Source: Gordonia araii NBRC 100433
GTDB lineage: Bacteria > Actinomycetota > Actinomycetes > Mycobacteriales > Mycobacteriaceae
Length of the DNA: 33,559 bases
Assembly (NCBI RefSeq): GCF_000241265.1
Contig: NZ_BAEE01000042.1
Span: forward strand, 1-33,559
Direction of reading: 5' to 3'
Shown piece after piece: positions 25,102 to 33,052 of the stretch. Both the position numbers and the translations under genes were made by a program. The notes below the pieces were generated by a model, which did no database searches, was not told the origin of the DNA, and saw only the letters and a list, made by a program, of their open reading frames with translations. Every line of letters starts with the position of its first letter. Positions within the stretch are counted from its first letter, which is position 1.

Positions 25102-25175
25102 GCCGATGTAGTTTAGTGGTAGAACATCAGCTTCCCAAGCTGAGAGTGCGGGTTCGATTCCCGTCATCGGCTCCA
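25102..25175 (+). tRNA. tRNA-Gly (anticodon CCC)
   Basis: Full cloverleaf: acceptor GCCGATG/CATCGGC, D-arm GTTTAGTGGTAGAAC, anticodon stem TCAGC/GCTGA with loop TTCCCAA (anticodon CCC at 25134-25136, reading GGG), T-arm with GGTTCGATTCC and discriminator T. The CCA end is encoded (25173-25175). It decodes the GGG glycine codon. Confidence 0.95.
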
Positions 25176-25243
25176 CCGGCTTCCATTCGACCCCAGGTCT
25201 TTGGATTCGGGCCGTTCGAGTTCAGATTTCCTAAGTTCTAGCG

Positions 25244-25678
25244 ATGGCTCACATGCGTACTAGTTGTTCGGTACTTGTAGCGATACTTGCGGTGGCGATA
25301 TCGGGGTGTTCGCGTCCCAGTGAAGACGTAAAGACATCTGAGCTCGAAGCGCGTACCGAGACGATGCCCTACTCGATGTTGGATCGAGCCTCGGTGACGC
25401 AGATCGAGGCCGATCGCATAGTGAAGCTGGATATTCGGTCCGGGGTGATTCCGTTGGCTTCGGTGGGTTTGGAGGCTCGCGGGCTGAGTGCGGTGATCGG
25501 GGAGGCGTCAGGTCCGGAGATCCTGTTGGTGATGGACGGTCCGTCGCGGCGCGAGTCGGTGATGTCTCGGACGGTGATGGCGACGGTCGAGGCGCCGACC
25601 CGGTCGGTGGGGATGGTGACGTTCTGGCAGGCGGCGAACTCGGGCCCGCAGCGTTGGCCCTTCTTCGCGACGGGATAG
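25244..25678 (+). CDS. Putative lipoprotein, probably cut short by a frameshift
   Basis: 144 residues. MRTSCSVLVAILAVAISGCS is a clear lipoprotein signal (lipobox AISGC, Cys about residue 22), so the product should be anchored outside the membrane. An internal ATG at 25253 may be the true start. The mature part (residues 45-130) contains MPYSMLDRASVTQIEADRI and SGPEILLVMDG; I do not recognise the family. The frame ends at WPFFATG just where a second well-formed coding stretch begins in the -1 phase (25654-25947). This looks like one ~230-residue lipoprotein split by a one-base deletion, perhaps in the GGGCCC run near 25642. GC content is visibly lower than in neighbouring genes, as in acquired DNA. 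Confidence 0.6.
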   Translation: MAHMRTSCSVLVAILAVAISGCSRPSEDVKTSELEARTETMPYSMLDRASVTQIEADRIVKLDIRSGVIPLASVGLEARGLSAVIGEASGPEILLVMDGPSRRESVMSRTVMATVEAPTRSVGMVTFWQAANSGPQRWPFFATG

Positions 25679-25947
25679 CGCGGTGGGGGTTCCCCGAACA
25701 CCGGATAGAGGGATGGATCGCCAACCTCGAGGCGGAGCCGGACCCCGACGGCAAGTACTCGGTGTCGGCGGGAGTGGGCCCCGCTGGCCTGATCTGCCAA
25801 GTGCAGCTCAACTACAAGCGAGTCGGTCGCTCGGTGTTGACCTACGACATCTATACCTCGCCGGACTTTCGGATCCCGGAGAATATCGAGGCGATCAAGA
25901 GAACCGGGCAGATGGACTTGAACGCGGTAACTCGGAAACAAGCCTAA
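25654..25947 (+). pseudogene. Probable out-of-frame C-terminus of the preceding lipoprotein
   Basis: 97 residues if read from the TTG at 25654, but there is no SD and the start is arbitrary. The content looks like the second half of a folded domain: LLRDGIARWGFPEHRIEGW, DPDGKYSVSAGVGPAGL, then VLTYDIYTSPDFRIP. It overlaps the end of the lipoprotein frame by 25 bp and is shifted by one base relative to it. Either the two are remnants of one gene, or a separate short gene is translated by coupling; the first seems more likely. A sequencing error at the GGGCCC run would give the same picture. Confidence 0.45.
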
Positions 25948-26082
25948 ACGTCCAGACGCAACGCTGGCCAGCCGTAGTTCTCTGAGTTCATCGCTTCTCG
26001 AACGAGCGGAGTCCTCCACGATCCGCAGGTCAGAGCCTTTCATGTGCCATGATCGCACTGTGGCAACTCCTCAACACAACAC

Positions 26083-26505
26083 ATGTCAGGCAAGTCTGCG
26101 GATAGGTCCGCGATCCCCACTCGGCGGCCGCTGATGGAGTCCCCACGACCGCACCCCCAGACAGCGAGAGCAGAACGGGGACTCGACTCGCCGCTGACTG
26201 ATCGGATGGTGGCGTGCCTCGCGCTCGGTGCCGGTATCGGCCTGCTCGTCGGCGACATCAACGGCGCATCCCTGCGCGGGCTGGCGCTCGGCCTCATCAT
26301 CGGCGCGCTGAGCGCCTACTTCATCGGAGTGTCGCCCGTCGCCTTCGCCGCCTTCGCCAGTGTGTGCGCACTCCTGACAGCAGCCGTGATAATCCACTCG
26401 CTGCTCATCTTTGCCTTGGCGTTCGCCGCGTCCGTCGTCATCGCGATCGCGGCCCTGCGGGTTACCGCCGCACCCCGTCGTGGACCGGGCACGACGACCA
26501 TTTGA
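26083..26505 (+). CDS. Small membrane protein of unknown function
   Basis: 140 residues if the ATG at 26083 is used; the in-frame ATG at 26134 (MESPRPHPQ) is also possible, and neither has a good SD. Residues from about 42 on form four hydrophobic segments: MVACLALGAGIGLLVGDI, GLALGLIIGALSAYFIGV, AFAAFASVCALLTAAVII and LLIFALAFAASVVIAIAAL, with few charges between. The helices are Ala/Gly-rich and short-looped. I do not recognise the family. The gene sits in a cluster of small accessory genes after tRNA-Gly. Confidence 0.5.
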   Translation: MSGKSADRSAIPTRRPLMESPRPHPQTARAERGLDSPLTDRMVACLALGAGIGLLVGDINGASLRGLALGLIIGALSAYFIGVSPVAFAAFASVCALLTAAVIIHSLLIFALAFAASVVIAIAALRVTAAPRRGPGTTTI

Positions 26506-26522
26506 CGACTAGTGTCCGACCC

Positions 26523-26690
26523 ATGAACAAGAAGGACTTCACACACCACTTCGGCGAAGCCGAACGACTGCTCGACCAGGCCGAGTCCCCAAACACCCCG
26601 GAATCGGCCCGCGCGGAGATCGTAGACAAGGCGAACGTCCACGCCCAGCTGGCGACCGCGGCGGCGGTCGCGCTCCGGGCCGGTCTCTAG
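26523..26690 (+). CDS. Small soluble protein, 55 residues, unknown function
   Basis: MNKKDFTHHFGEAERLLDQAE starts a short, mostly helical protein ending VHAQLATAAAVALRAGL. The amphipathic helix pair with EAERLLDQAE and NVHAQLATAAAVA resembles short conserved proteins found in many actinobacteria and their phages, all without known function. There is no SD; TAGTGT (26510-26515) lies 7 nt before the ATG, which supports an independent leaderless start. Confidence 0.5.
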   Translation: MNKKDFTHHFGEAERLLDQAESPNTPESARAEIVDKANVHAQLATAAAVALRAGL

Positions 26691-26796
26691 CCCTCCTGGA
26701 TTCGACAGCGGGTGATGTGCCGATTCGGCGTCGCCTCGATCGTCATGAAGGTAGCGGCCGAAACGCGGTCGCGCCACGATGGTCTAGGAGGACACC

Positions 26797-27168
26797 ATGC
26801 ACTACGCGCTACTGCTGAACAACGCTGAGCCCGAGCCGGGCGAGATCCCCGAGCAAGCCATCCTCGAGATGCGGGAGGCGATGGACGCCTACACCGAGGC
26901 ACTGCACTCGGCGGGCGTCTTCGTCGCCGCCGAGATCATGGAATCGATCGCACACACCAAGACGGTGACTCGCCGCGATGGCGAGCTGCGCATCCAGGAC
27001 GGACCGTTCGCCGAGACGCGCGAAGCGCTCGCCGGAGTCTTCGTCATCGATGTGCCGGACGAGGACGCCGCACTGGCCTGGGCGGAGCGGCACCCGGCGA
27101 CCCAATACGCCGTCATCGAAGTGCGGCGCGTCGCCGCCTCGTGCGTGGACGGTACCTGGGCGAGCTGA
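26797..27168 (+). CDS. YCII-related (DGPF) protein, partner of an ECF42 sigma factor
   Basis: 123 residues. AGGAGG lies 5 nt before the ATG. The ferredoxin-like YCII fold is visible (HYALLLNNAEPEPGEIPEQA at the start), with the family's name motif DGPFAETREALAGVFVIDVPD (first part DGPFAETRE at about 68-76) and HPATQYAVIEVRRV. DGPF proteins are typically encoded next to ECF42 sigma factors. Here the stop codon and the sigma-factor ATG are one base apart, so the two are translationally coupled. The biochemical role of DGPF proteins is unknown; catalysis by the His/Asp pair seen in YciI is not proven here. Confidence 0.88.
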   Translation: MHYALLLNNAEPEPGEIPEQAILEMREAMDAYTEALHSAGVFVAAEIMESIAHTKTVTRRDGELRIQDGPFAETREALAGVFVIDVPDEDAALAWAERHPATQYAVIEVRRVAASCVDGTWAS

Positions 27169-27169
27169 G

Positions 27170-28417
27170 ATGGTCGACGCTGAGCAGGCGCGGGACCGGG
27201 CCGAGGCCGCGGCCCGCGCCTGCTACGGGCGATTGCTGGCAATGCTGGTCGCCGAGAATCACGACGTCGCGGCCGCGGAGGACGCACTTGCCGACGCGTT
27301 CGAACGCGCGCTGCGCACCTGGCCGGTCGACGGAGTGCCGCAGCGCCCGGAGGCGTGGCTGCTCACCGTCGCGCGCAATCGCCGCCGCGACTACTGGCGG
27401 TCGGCCGCCTGGCGAACCTCGGTCCCGCTCGACCCACAGCTCGACGATCTCGCCGCCCCTCCGAGCGAGGCCGGGGACCGCCGCCTCGAACTGTTACTCG
27501 TCTGCGCACACGAAGCGATCCCGCCGGCAATGCGCACGCCACTGATGCTCAACACCGTTCTCGGCTACACCGCCGAGCAGATCGGACGGGCCTTCGCCGT
27601 ACCGCCGACCACGATGGCGTCCCGATTGGTGCGCTGCAAGAAGCGGATCGTTCGGGACCGCATCCCCTTCGCGGTCCCCGAGGATCACGAGCTGCCCGAC
27701 CGGCTCGCCCCGGTGCTCGAAGCCATCTACGGCGCGTTCAGCATCGAGTGGCCGAATCTGCCCCGTGCCCGCCAGGCCCTCATCCTCGGGCTGGGCGAGG
27801 TCGTCGCCGACGTGGCACCCACCAGCGCCGAAGCCCACGGACTCGCCGCGTTCATGTGCCTGTCGAGTGCTCGCCTGGCCGGGCGGGTCGACGCCGACGG
27901 CCGGTACGTCCCGCTGCCCGAGCAGGACCCGGATTCCTGGGACGCGTCCCTGATTTCACGCGGTCATTCCCATTTGCGCGACGCCCACCGGATCGGCGAG
28001 CCCGGCCGATTCCAGCTGGAGGCCGCCATCGCGGCGATGCACTGCGCACGGATGCCGGGCGGCGAAGTCGACTGGCCGGTCCTACGCCGGCTGCACGTCT
28101 CCTTGCAGCGCTTGGCGCCCACGGTCGGCGGCGCCGTCGCGCTGGCGGCGGTCGTCGCCGAAACCGACGGACCCAGGGCCGGGCTCGATCTCCTCGATCA
28201 GCTCGACGGGGCGGACCGCTACCAACCCGCGTGGAGCACCCGCGCCAGCCTGCTCGAACGCCTCGGCCGTTGGGACGAGGCGGCCGCCGCCTACGAGCGG
28301 GCCGTCTCCCTGTCGACGGACCAGGCCGAACGCGACCACTTGACCAGACGGCGGGACGGACTCGCCGAGCGCCGATGCGCAGATGACTCCGCCGACAGCC
28401 GCGACCGGGTGATCTGA
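27170..28417 (+). CDS. ECF42-type RNA polymerase sigma factor with C-terminal extension
   Basis: 415 residues. Region 2 (about 15-75: RLLAMLVAENHDVAAAEDALADAFERAL, then PEAWLLTVARNRRRDYWR) and region 4 (about 115-165: PLMLNTVLGYTAEQIGRAFAVPPTTMASRL) are followed by a ~230-residue helical extension (from RDRIPFAVPEDHELPDRLAPVL) with TPR-like repeats, ending RLGRWDEAAAAYERAVSLS. This extended C-terminus and the DGPF neighbour define the ECF42 group, which lacks a classical anti-sigma factor; the extension is thought to control activity. I see no TGTCGA-type promoter motif, reported for ECF42 targets, on the plus strand in the 106 bp upstream of the DGPF gene. Confidence 0.9.
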   Translation: MVDAEQARDRAEAAARACYGRLLAMLVAENHDVAAAEDALADAFERALRTWPVDGVPQRPEAWLLTVARNRRRDYWRSAAWRTSVPLDPQLDDLAAPPSEAGDRRLELLLVCAHEAIPPAMRTPLMLNTVLGYTAEQIGRAFAVPPTTMASRLVRCKKRIVRDRIPFAVPEDHELPDRLAPVLEAIYGAFSIEWPNLPRARQALILGLGEVVADVAPTSAEAHGLAAFMCLSSARLAGRVDADGRYVPLPEQDPDSWDASLISRGHSHLRDAHRIGEPGRFQLEAAIAAMHCARMPGGEVDWPVLRRLHVSLQRLAPTVGGAVALAAVVAETDGPRAGLDLLDQLDGADRYQPAWSTRASLLERLGRWDEAAAAYERAVSLSTDQAERDHLTRRRDGLAERRCADDSADSRDRVI

Positions 28418-28421
28418 CGAG

Positions 28422-28772
28422 TCAACCGGACAACTCGTCGACGTTGAATCGGATCATCCGCTCGAGGAGATCCCACGGCATCTCCCGGTTCAGCGGGAAC
28501 TGCACCGAGCCCTTGCCCTGCTTGTACTCGGCCAGTTCGGATGCGAACGCGGCCTGAGCGCTCGGCGTGGCGTACACACCGACGTGTTTGGCATAGCCCG
28601 CGAAGTAGACGAGCGGCTTTCCGTTCAACTTGTAGGCGGGCATGTCATAGGCGATGGATTCGACCGCGTCGGGGGCGATCCGGGTGATCGCCGCCCGCAA
28701 CCGGTCCAACCGGGCACGCGCCTCCCCGTCGAACAGTGCCAGATACGAGTCCACGTCGGCCGGCTTGCTCAT
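28422..28772 (-). CDS. DUF1801 (YdhG-like) family protein
   Basis: 116 residues. The pattern DVDSYLALFDGEARARLDRLRAAI, then IAYDMPAYKLNGKPLVYFAGYAKHVGVY and FPLNREMPWDLLERMIRFNV is characteristic of DUF1801 proteins, which include the B. subtilis YdhG/Fra iron-chaperone fold. Conserved features here are Y42, MPAY (44-47) and the FAGYAKHVGVY strand. Actinobacteria carry several copies of unknown role. The frame extends far upstream in antisense to the oxidase gene, but the family length fixes the start. The stop is 4 bp from the convergent sigma-factor gene. Confidence 0.82.
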   Translation of the reverse strand: MSKPADVDSYLALFDGEARARLDRLRAAITRIAPDAVESIAYDMPAYKLNGKPLVYFAGYAKHVGVYATPSAQAAFASELAEYKQGKGSVQFPLNREMPWDLLERMIRFNVDELSG

Positions 28773-28850
28773 CCGACCATGGTCGCACAAGCATGGCGGC
28801 GGCCGGCGGGAAAACCTGAGCGGTTCAGGCGTGCGTGCGATCCTTGGATC

Positions 28851-30212
28851 ATGGCCGACGTCACGACGCTGATCGCTGCCCTGCCCACCGGGATGGTGGT
28901 CACCGATCCGGACATCCTTGCGACGTACCGGCAGGACCGAGCCCAAGACCCGAGTGCCGGGACACCCCTTGCGCTGGTGCGGCCGTTGACCACCGAGGAC
29001 GTGCAGACCGCGGTCCGCTGGTGTGCCGAGCGCGCCGTCCCGATCACCACGCGCGGTGCGGGCACCAGCCTGTCCGGCGGCGCGACCGCCGTCGACGGCG
29101 CGCTGATGATCACCACGGAGAAGATGCGCGGGGTCACCGTCGACACCGCCACGCGCACCGCCGTCTGTGCTCCCGGAATGTTCAACGCCGAGGTCAAAGC
29201 CGCGGCCGCCGCGCACGACCTGTGGTATCCGCCGGACCCGTCGTCGTTCGAGATCTGCACGATCGGCGGCAACGCCGCGACCAACGCCGGCGGGCTCTGC
29301 TGCGTGAAGTACGGCGTCACCGTCGACTACGTGCTCCGACTCGAAGTGGTCCTCGCCGACGGCCGCGCTCTCCGCCTGAGCGGCAAACAGCTGAAGGACA
29401 GTGCGGGGCTCTCCCTGACCCGGCTGTTCGTCGGCAGCGAGGGCCTGCTCGGCATCATCACCGAGGTGACCGTCCGCCTGCTTCTGCCGCAGGCTCCGGC
29501 CAGCACCGTGGTCGGCGTCTTCCCGAGTGTCCGCCAGGCCAGCGAGGCCGTCGTCGCAGTCACCGCGCAGACGCGTCCCGCGATGCTCGAGTTCATGGAT
29601 CACACGTCGATCAACGCCGTCGAGGACGTGCTCAAGATGGGCTTGGACCGCGACGCCGGCGCCATGCTGATCGCGCAGTCGGACGCACCGGGACCGGCCG
29701 GCCCGGCCGAGATCGGCCTCATCGAAACGGCGTTCCGGGAATGCGGCGCCGAAGAAGTCTTCGCCACCGACGACCCGGACGAGGGCGAGGCGTTCACCGC
29801 CGCGCGCCGGGTCGCGATCCCCGCGGTGGAACGCCGCGACTCCCTGCTCCTCGAGGATGTCGGCGTTCCGATCCCGTCGCTGCCCGACCTGGTGGAGGGC
29901 GTCGCAGCGATCGCCGACGCCAACGAGGTGACGATCGCCGTCATCGCCCGTGCCGGCGACGGCAACACCCACCCGCTTATCGTCTTCGATCCCGCCGACC
30001 CCGACGAAGCGCGTCGCGCGCAGGTGGCTTTCGACGAGATCATGGGCCTGGCCGTCGAAATGGGCGGCACCATCACGGGCGAGCACGGCGTCGGCCGACT
30101 CAAGAAGTCCTGGCTGCCCGCACAACTGGGCGAGGACGTCATGGACCTGACGGCCACCATAAAATCCGCGCTCGATCCGCAGGGGCTGCTCAACCCCGGT
30201 GTTCTGCTGTGA
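28851..30212 (+). CDS. FAD-linked 2-hydroxyacid oxidase/dehydrogenase (GlcD/D-lactate dehydrogenase type)
   Basis: 453 residues. The vanillyl-alcohol-oxidase-type FAD domain shows RGAGTSLSGGA (68-78), the pyrophosphate loop, PPDPSSFEICTIGGNAATNAGG (starting 127) and GSEGLLGIITEVT (196-208). The C-terminal substrate domain has GDGNTHP, GEHGVGRLKKSW and the ending DPQGLLNPG. Members oxidise D-lactate, glycolate or D-2-hydroxyglutarate in the cytoplasm or at the membrane; no Fe-S subunit is encoded nearby, so a single-subunit D-lactate or D-2-hydroxyacid dehydrogenase is likely. The perfect palindrome GATCCTTGGATC (28839-28850) abuts the ATG, and no SD is visible. Its stop overlaps the next gene's GTG. 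Confidence 0.88.
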   Translation: MADVTTLIAALPTGMVVTDPDILATYRQDRAQDPSAGTPLALVRPLTTEDVQTAVRWCAERAVPITTRGAGTSLSGGATAVDGALMITTEKMRGVTVDTATRTAVCAPGMFNAEVKAAAAAHDLWYPPDPSSFEICTIGGNAATNAGGLCCVKYGVTVDYVLRLEVVLADGRALRLSGKQLKDSAGLSLTRLFVGSEGLLGIITEVTVRLLLPQAPASTVVGVFPSVRQASEAVVAVTAQTRPAMLEFMDHTSINAVEDVLKMGLDRDAGAMLIAQSDAPGPAGPAEIGLIETAFRECGAEEVFATDDPDEGEAFTAARRVAIPAVERRDSLLLEDVGVPIPSLPDLVEGVAAIADANEVTIAVIARAGDGNTHPLIVFDPADPDEARRAQVAFDEIMGLAVEMGGTITGEHGVGRLKKSWLPAQLGEDVMDLTATIKSALDPQGLLNPGVLL

Positions 30213-31336
30213 GTCATACCCTCGCCGATATCCTGCCTTCGGTCGCGGCGGCGCTCGACGACGCCGGCGACAATCCGCTCGGCATCGCACCGGCGCGCGA
30301 CATCGTGGTGCTGCTGATCGACGGCCTCGGCGCCGAGCTGCTGAACCGCCACGCCGAGCAAGCACCGACTCTTGCGGCCGGCAGCCGGCACACGCTGCGC
30401 GCCGGCTTCCCGGCGACGACCGCCACCAGCATCACGAGCCTCGCGGTCGGAGCACCGTGCGCGACCCACGGCATCATCGGGTACAGCTTCGGCATGCCCG
30501 CCGACGGCGGCCGGGAGATCCTCAACGCGTTGCGCTGGCGCACCGGCAGCGCCGAGGGCCCAGACGCCCGCGACCTGCTGCCGCCGGAATCGGTGCAACC
30601 GGTCGCGAGCACGGTGCAGCGACTCGCGCAGCAAGGGCTCGACGTGCACTACGTGGTGCCCGGCTATCAGGTGCGCTCGGGCCTCACCCGTGCCGCCTTC
30701 CGGACCTCGGGCACCCTGCACGACGCCGAGAACCTAGACGACGTGCGCGACGGAATCCTCGATGTCGCAACGCATTCCGGCACGGACCGGCGCTTCGCCT
30801 ACGCCTACTACCCGGCCCTGGACATGAACGGGCACATCTTCGGCTCCGAATCCGCCGAGTGGCTCGCCGAACTCGCTCGCATCGACTCGATGGTCGCCGA
30901 TCTGATGACGGACCTGCCCTCCACCGCCACCTTGCTCATCACCGGTGACCACGGAATGGTCAACGCCGGCACCGCCGTCGACCTCGACCAGCCCGATTTT
31001 CGCCACGACGTGGAGTTGATCGCCGGCGAAGCGCGCGCCCGGCATGTCTACGCCGACCGGCCCGACGCCGTCGCCGATGTCGCGGGCCGCTGGACCGAAG
31101 CGTTGGCCGGCCACGCGCGGGTCGTCACCAAAGAACAGGCCCTCGACGAGCACTGGTTCGGCCCGACGCCGTCGACGGACACGATCCGCGGCCGGATCGG
31201 CGACATCGTCGCGGCGGCCGAGGGCGACTCGGTCCTGGTGTGCCCGACCGCGGAACCGATCGAATCGATGATGGTCGGCCATCACGGTTCGTGGACCGAC
31301 GACGAACAGTTGGTGCCGCTGATCTCGAATCGCTGA
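30209..31336 (+). CDS. Type I phosphodiesterase / nucleotide pyrophosphatase (alkaline phosphatase superfamily)
   Basis: 375 residues from the GTG in the GTGA overlap with the oxidase stop. Metal ligands of the alkaline phosphatase fold are in order: VVLLIDGLG (Asp38), the nucleophile stretch GFPATTATSITSLAVG (Thr70-72 region), DMNGHIFG, TGDHGMV and a late GHHGSW. No signal peptide or membrane helix is seen, so it should act in the cytoplasm. Substrates of such proteins include nucleotide pyrophosphates and phosphodiesters; none can be assigned here. Coupling to an FAD-dependent hydroxyacid oxidase is unexplained. It ends 5 bp from a convergent gene. Confidence 0.87.
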   Translation: MSHTLADILPSVAAALDDAGDNPLGIAPARDIVVLLIDGLGAELLNRHAEQAPTLAAGSRHTLRAGFPATTATSITSLAVGAPCATHGIIGYSFGMPADGGREILNALRWRTGSAEGPDARDLLPPESVQPVASTVQRLAQQGLDVHYVVPGYQVRSGLTRAAFRTSGTLHDAENLDDVRDGILDVATHSGTDRRFAYAYYPALDMNGHIFGSESAEWLAELARIDSMVADLMTDLPSTATLLITGDHGMVNAGTAVDLDQPDFRHDVELIAGEARARHVYADRPDAVADVAGRWTEALAGHARVVTKEQALDEHWFGPTPSTDTIRGRIGDIVAAAEGDSVLVCPTAEPIESMMVGHHGSWTDDEQLVPLISNR

Positions 31337-31341
31337 CGACG

Positions 31342-32052
31342 CTACTGCCGGGGCACACCCGGCCGACGAACCTGTGCGCCCGCGACGGCCTCGTATCCCC
31401 ACATCGTCAGGTAAGCCAGCGCCAGAAAGGCGGCCACGGCCAGGCCGACGCCGGTCGACTGCACCGACGACAGCGGGTTGCTCACCCAGTCGAAGGTCGC
31501 GGCGACGACGTCGTCGGGCCGATTGATCAGATCCCACGAGTTCCATCGCTGGAAGCGGCCGATCACCACGCCCACGGCACACAGCGCGACCGTGACGGCC
31601 ATCGCCGCCCACCCGGCGACGGCACCGAACTCGGCGGTGAGACGGCGGTGGATCAGACGCATCGACACGACCCCGAGGATCAGCCCGGTCCACGCGGCGA
31701 AGCCGTACTGCAGCACGTGACGCCACAGGTCGTATCCGTCTCGCAGGTGAACGAGATCGGTGATCAGGTACGGGGCGTTGGGAAGAAAGGCGAGCCATGC
31801 GATTCCGAAGGGCACCAACCAGATTCGGCGACGCGCGACCGCGAACACCAGGGCGAAGCCGAGCGGAATCCAGGCGAGGAAGAGGTTCCAGATCAGGAAG
31901 CGGCTGGGATACGACAGCGGCGCGCTTCGGTCGGTGATGCCGAGCACGGCGGTCAGAACCGTGGTCCCGGCGAGTGCCGCCAGCAGCACGAGGATTCGCG
32001 GATCGGTCAGCCTCAACGGCGAGCCACCGCGAGACACGGATTGGGTGGACAT
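31342..32052 (-). CDS. DUF1361 integral membrane protein
   Basis: 236 residues with six to seven hydrophobic helices. The DUF1361 signature is clear: FLIWNLFLAWIPLGFAL (about 52-68), FGIAWLAFLPNAPYLITDLVHL (about 81-102) and the C-terminal WNSWDLINRPDDVV. Function is unknown in all species. The start has no SD; TACGGT (32065-32060) lies 7 nt upstream. It is divergent, with a 73-bp gap, from a secreted beta-propeller gene that also appears leaderless. Confidence 0.85.
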   Translation of the reverse strand: MSTQSVSRGGSPLRLTDPRILVLLAALAGTTVLTAVLGITDRSAPLSYPSRFLIWNLFLAWIPLGFALVFAVARRRIWLVPFGIAWLAFLPNAPYLITDLVHLRDGYDLWRHVLQYGFAAWTGLILGVVSMRLIHRRLTAEFGAVAGWAAMAVTVALCAVGVVIGRFQRWNSWDLINRPDDVVAATFDWVSNPLSSVQSTGVGLAVAAFLALAYLTMWGYEAVAGAQVRRPGVPRQ

Positions 32053-32125
32053 GTCGACCACCGTACGGCGCGAATCCGCGGATCGGCCGAGCATGCGGCC
32101 GTTCCCGCACGGTAGTCTCGGCCGA

Positions 32126-33052
32126 ATGCGCACACCGGCAAGGACTTTGACCACGGCCGCGCTCACGGCGGCCGTCGCGTCGACGCTGGCCCTGACGCCG
32201 TCCGCTGCCGGTGCGCCCGCGTGCGCCGCGCCGACCGTGACGGTCATCAGCCCGGCGAAGAAGCCGCTCGACGACTGGGCCGAGAACCTCGGATACGACA
32301 GGCGCGGCAACCTGTGGGTCTCCCGGCTCCGCGCCGGCAAGGTGACGCGCGTTTCGCCCGGTGGGCGCGTGACCGGCTCGGTGAAGGTCGACGACCCCGG
32401 TGCCGTCCGCCTCGGCCCCGACGGCCTGTTGTACGCCGCGTCGGGCACCACGACGACGAACATGCTGCCCGGCCTGCCCCGCAGCGGAACGGTCGTCCGA
32501 TTCGATCCCGATGCCAAGCGACCGACCGCGCGGGTGTTCGCGACCGGCTTCGCCATGCCGAACGGGATGGCCTTCGGCGACGACCGCGCCCTCTACGTCG
32601 CCGATAGCGGACAGGGGGTCATCCGGGTTCGTCCGGACGGGCAGATCGACCGCGCGTGGACGGCCCGGGCACAGCGCGCTATCGCTCCACTCCTCAACGG
32701 CTTCGGCGTCAACGGGATCGCCGCTGTCGACGGCCAGCTGTTCGTCACGCTGACGACGAGTCTGACCGGGCGCGTCCTGCGCCTCCCGATCCACCGACCC
32801 GCCTCGGCGTCGGTCCTCGACCTGACCGCGCCGCTCCCGGGTTCCCTCGACGACCTTGTGGCCCTGCCCCGCCATCGACTCGCGGTCACCAGCGTGACCG
32901 GACAGTTCATCACGGTGGACACGCGGACGCGGCAGACCTGCACGCACAGCGCCGGACAGCCGCTGACCGCTCTCACCGTCACACCCGGCAGCCCGCATCG
33001 CATGATCGCCGGCACCGAAACCGGCGACCTTCTCTCCGTGCTCTTGCGGTAA
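32126..33052 (+). CDS. Secreted SMP-30/gluconolactonase-like beta-propeller protein
   Basis: 308 residues. A Sec signal peptide (RTLTTAALTAAVASTLAL, cleavage likely after ...AAGAPA near residue 31) is followed by repeated propeller blades: NLGYDRRGNLWVSRLRAGKVTRV, AVRLGPDGLLYAASG, GMAFGDDRALYVADSGQGVIRV and IAAVDGQLFVTLTTS. The pattern fits the SMP-30/gluconolactonase/LRE-like or NHL-type six-bladed propeller. Residues expected for metal binding (MPNGMAF, YVADS) are present, so lactonase activity is possible but unproven; secretion suggests action on an external or envelope compound. TAGTCT (32113-32118) lies 7 nt before the ATG, with no SD. Confidence 0.8.
   Translation: MRTPARTLTTAALTAAVASTLALTPSAAGAPACAAPTVTVISPAKKPLDDWAENLGYDRRGNLWVSRLRAGKVTRVSPGGRVTGSVKVDDPGAVRLGPDGLLYAASGTTTTNMLPGLPRSGTVVRFDPDAKRPTARVFATGFAMPNGMAFGDDRALYVADSGQGVIRVRPDGQIDRAWTARAQRAIAPLLNGFGVNGIAAVDGQLFVTLTTSLTGRVLRLPIHRPASASVLDLTAPLPGSLDDLVALPRHRLAVTSVTGQFITVDTRTRQTCTHSAGQPLTALTVTPGSPHRMIAGTETGDLLSVLLR

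Noticed and set aside
26691..26796. ECF42 target promoter (TGTCGA-type) before the DGPF gene
   Set aside because: No TGTCGA occurs on the plus strand here; only TCGACA, the reverse orientation, is present.
25165..26800. att direct repeat of the tRNA 3' end
   Set aside because: No second copy of the tRNA 3' end was seen downstream and there is no integrase gene.
28422..30365. 647-codon minus-strand ORF
   Set aside because: Only the last 116 codons (DUF1801) are a gene; the rest is antisense to the FAD oxidase.
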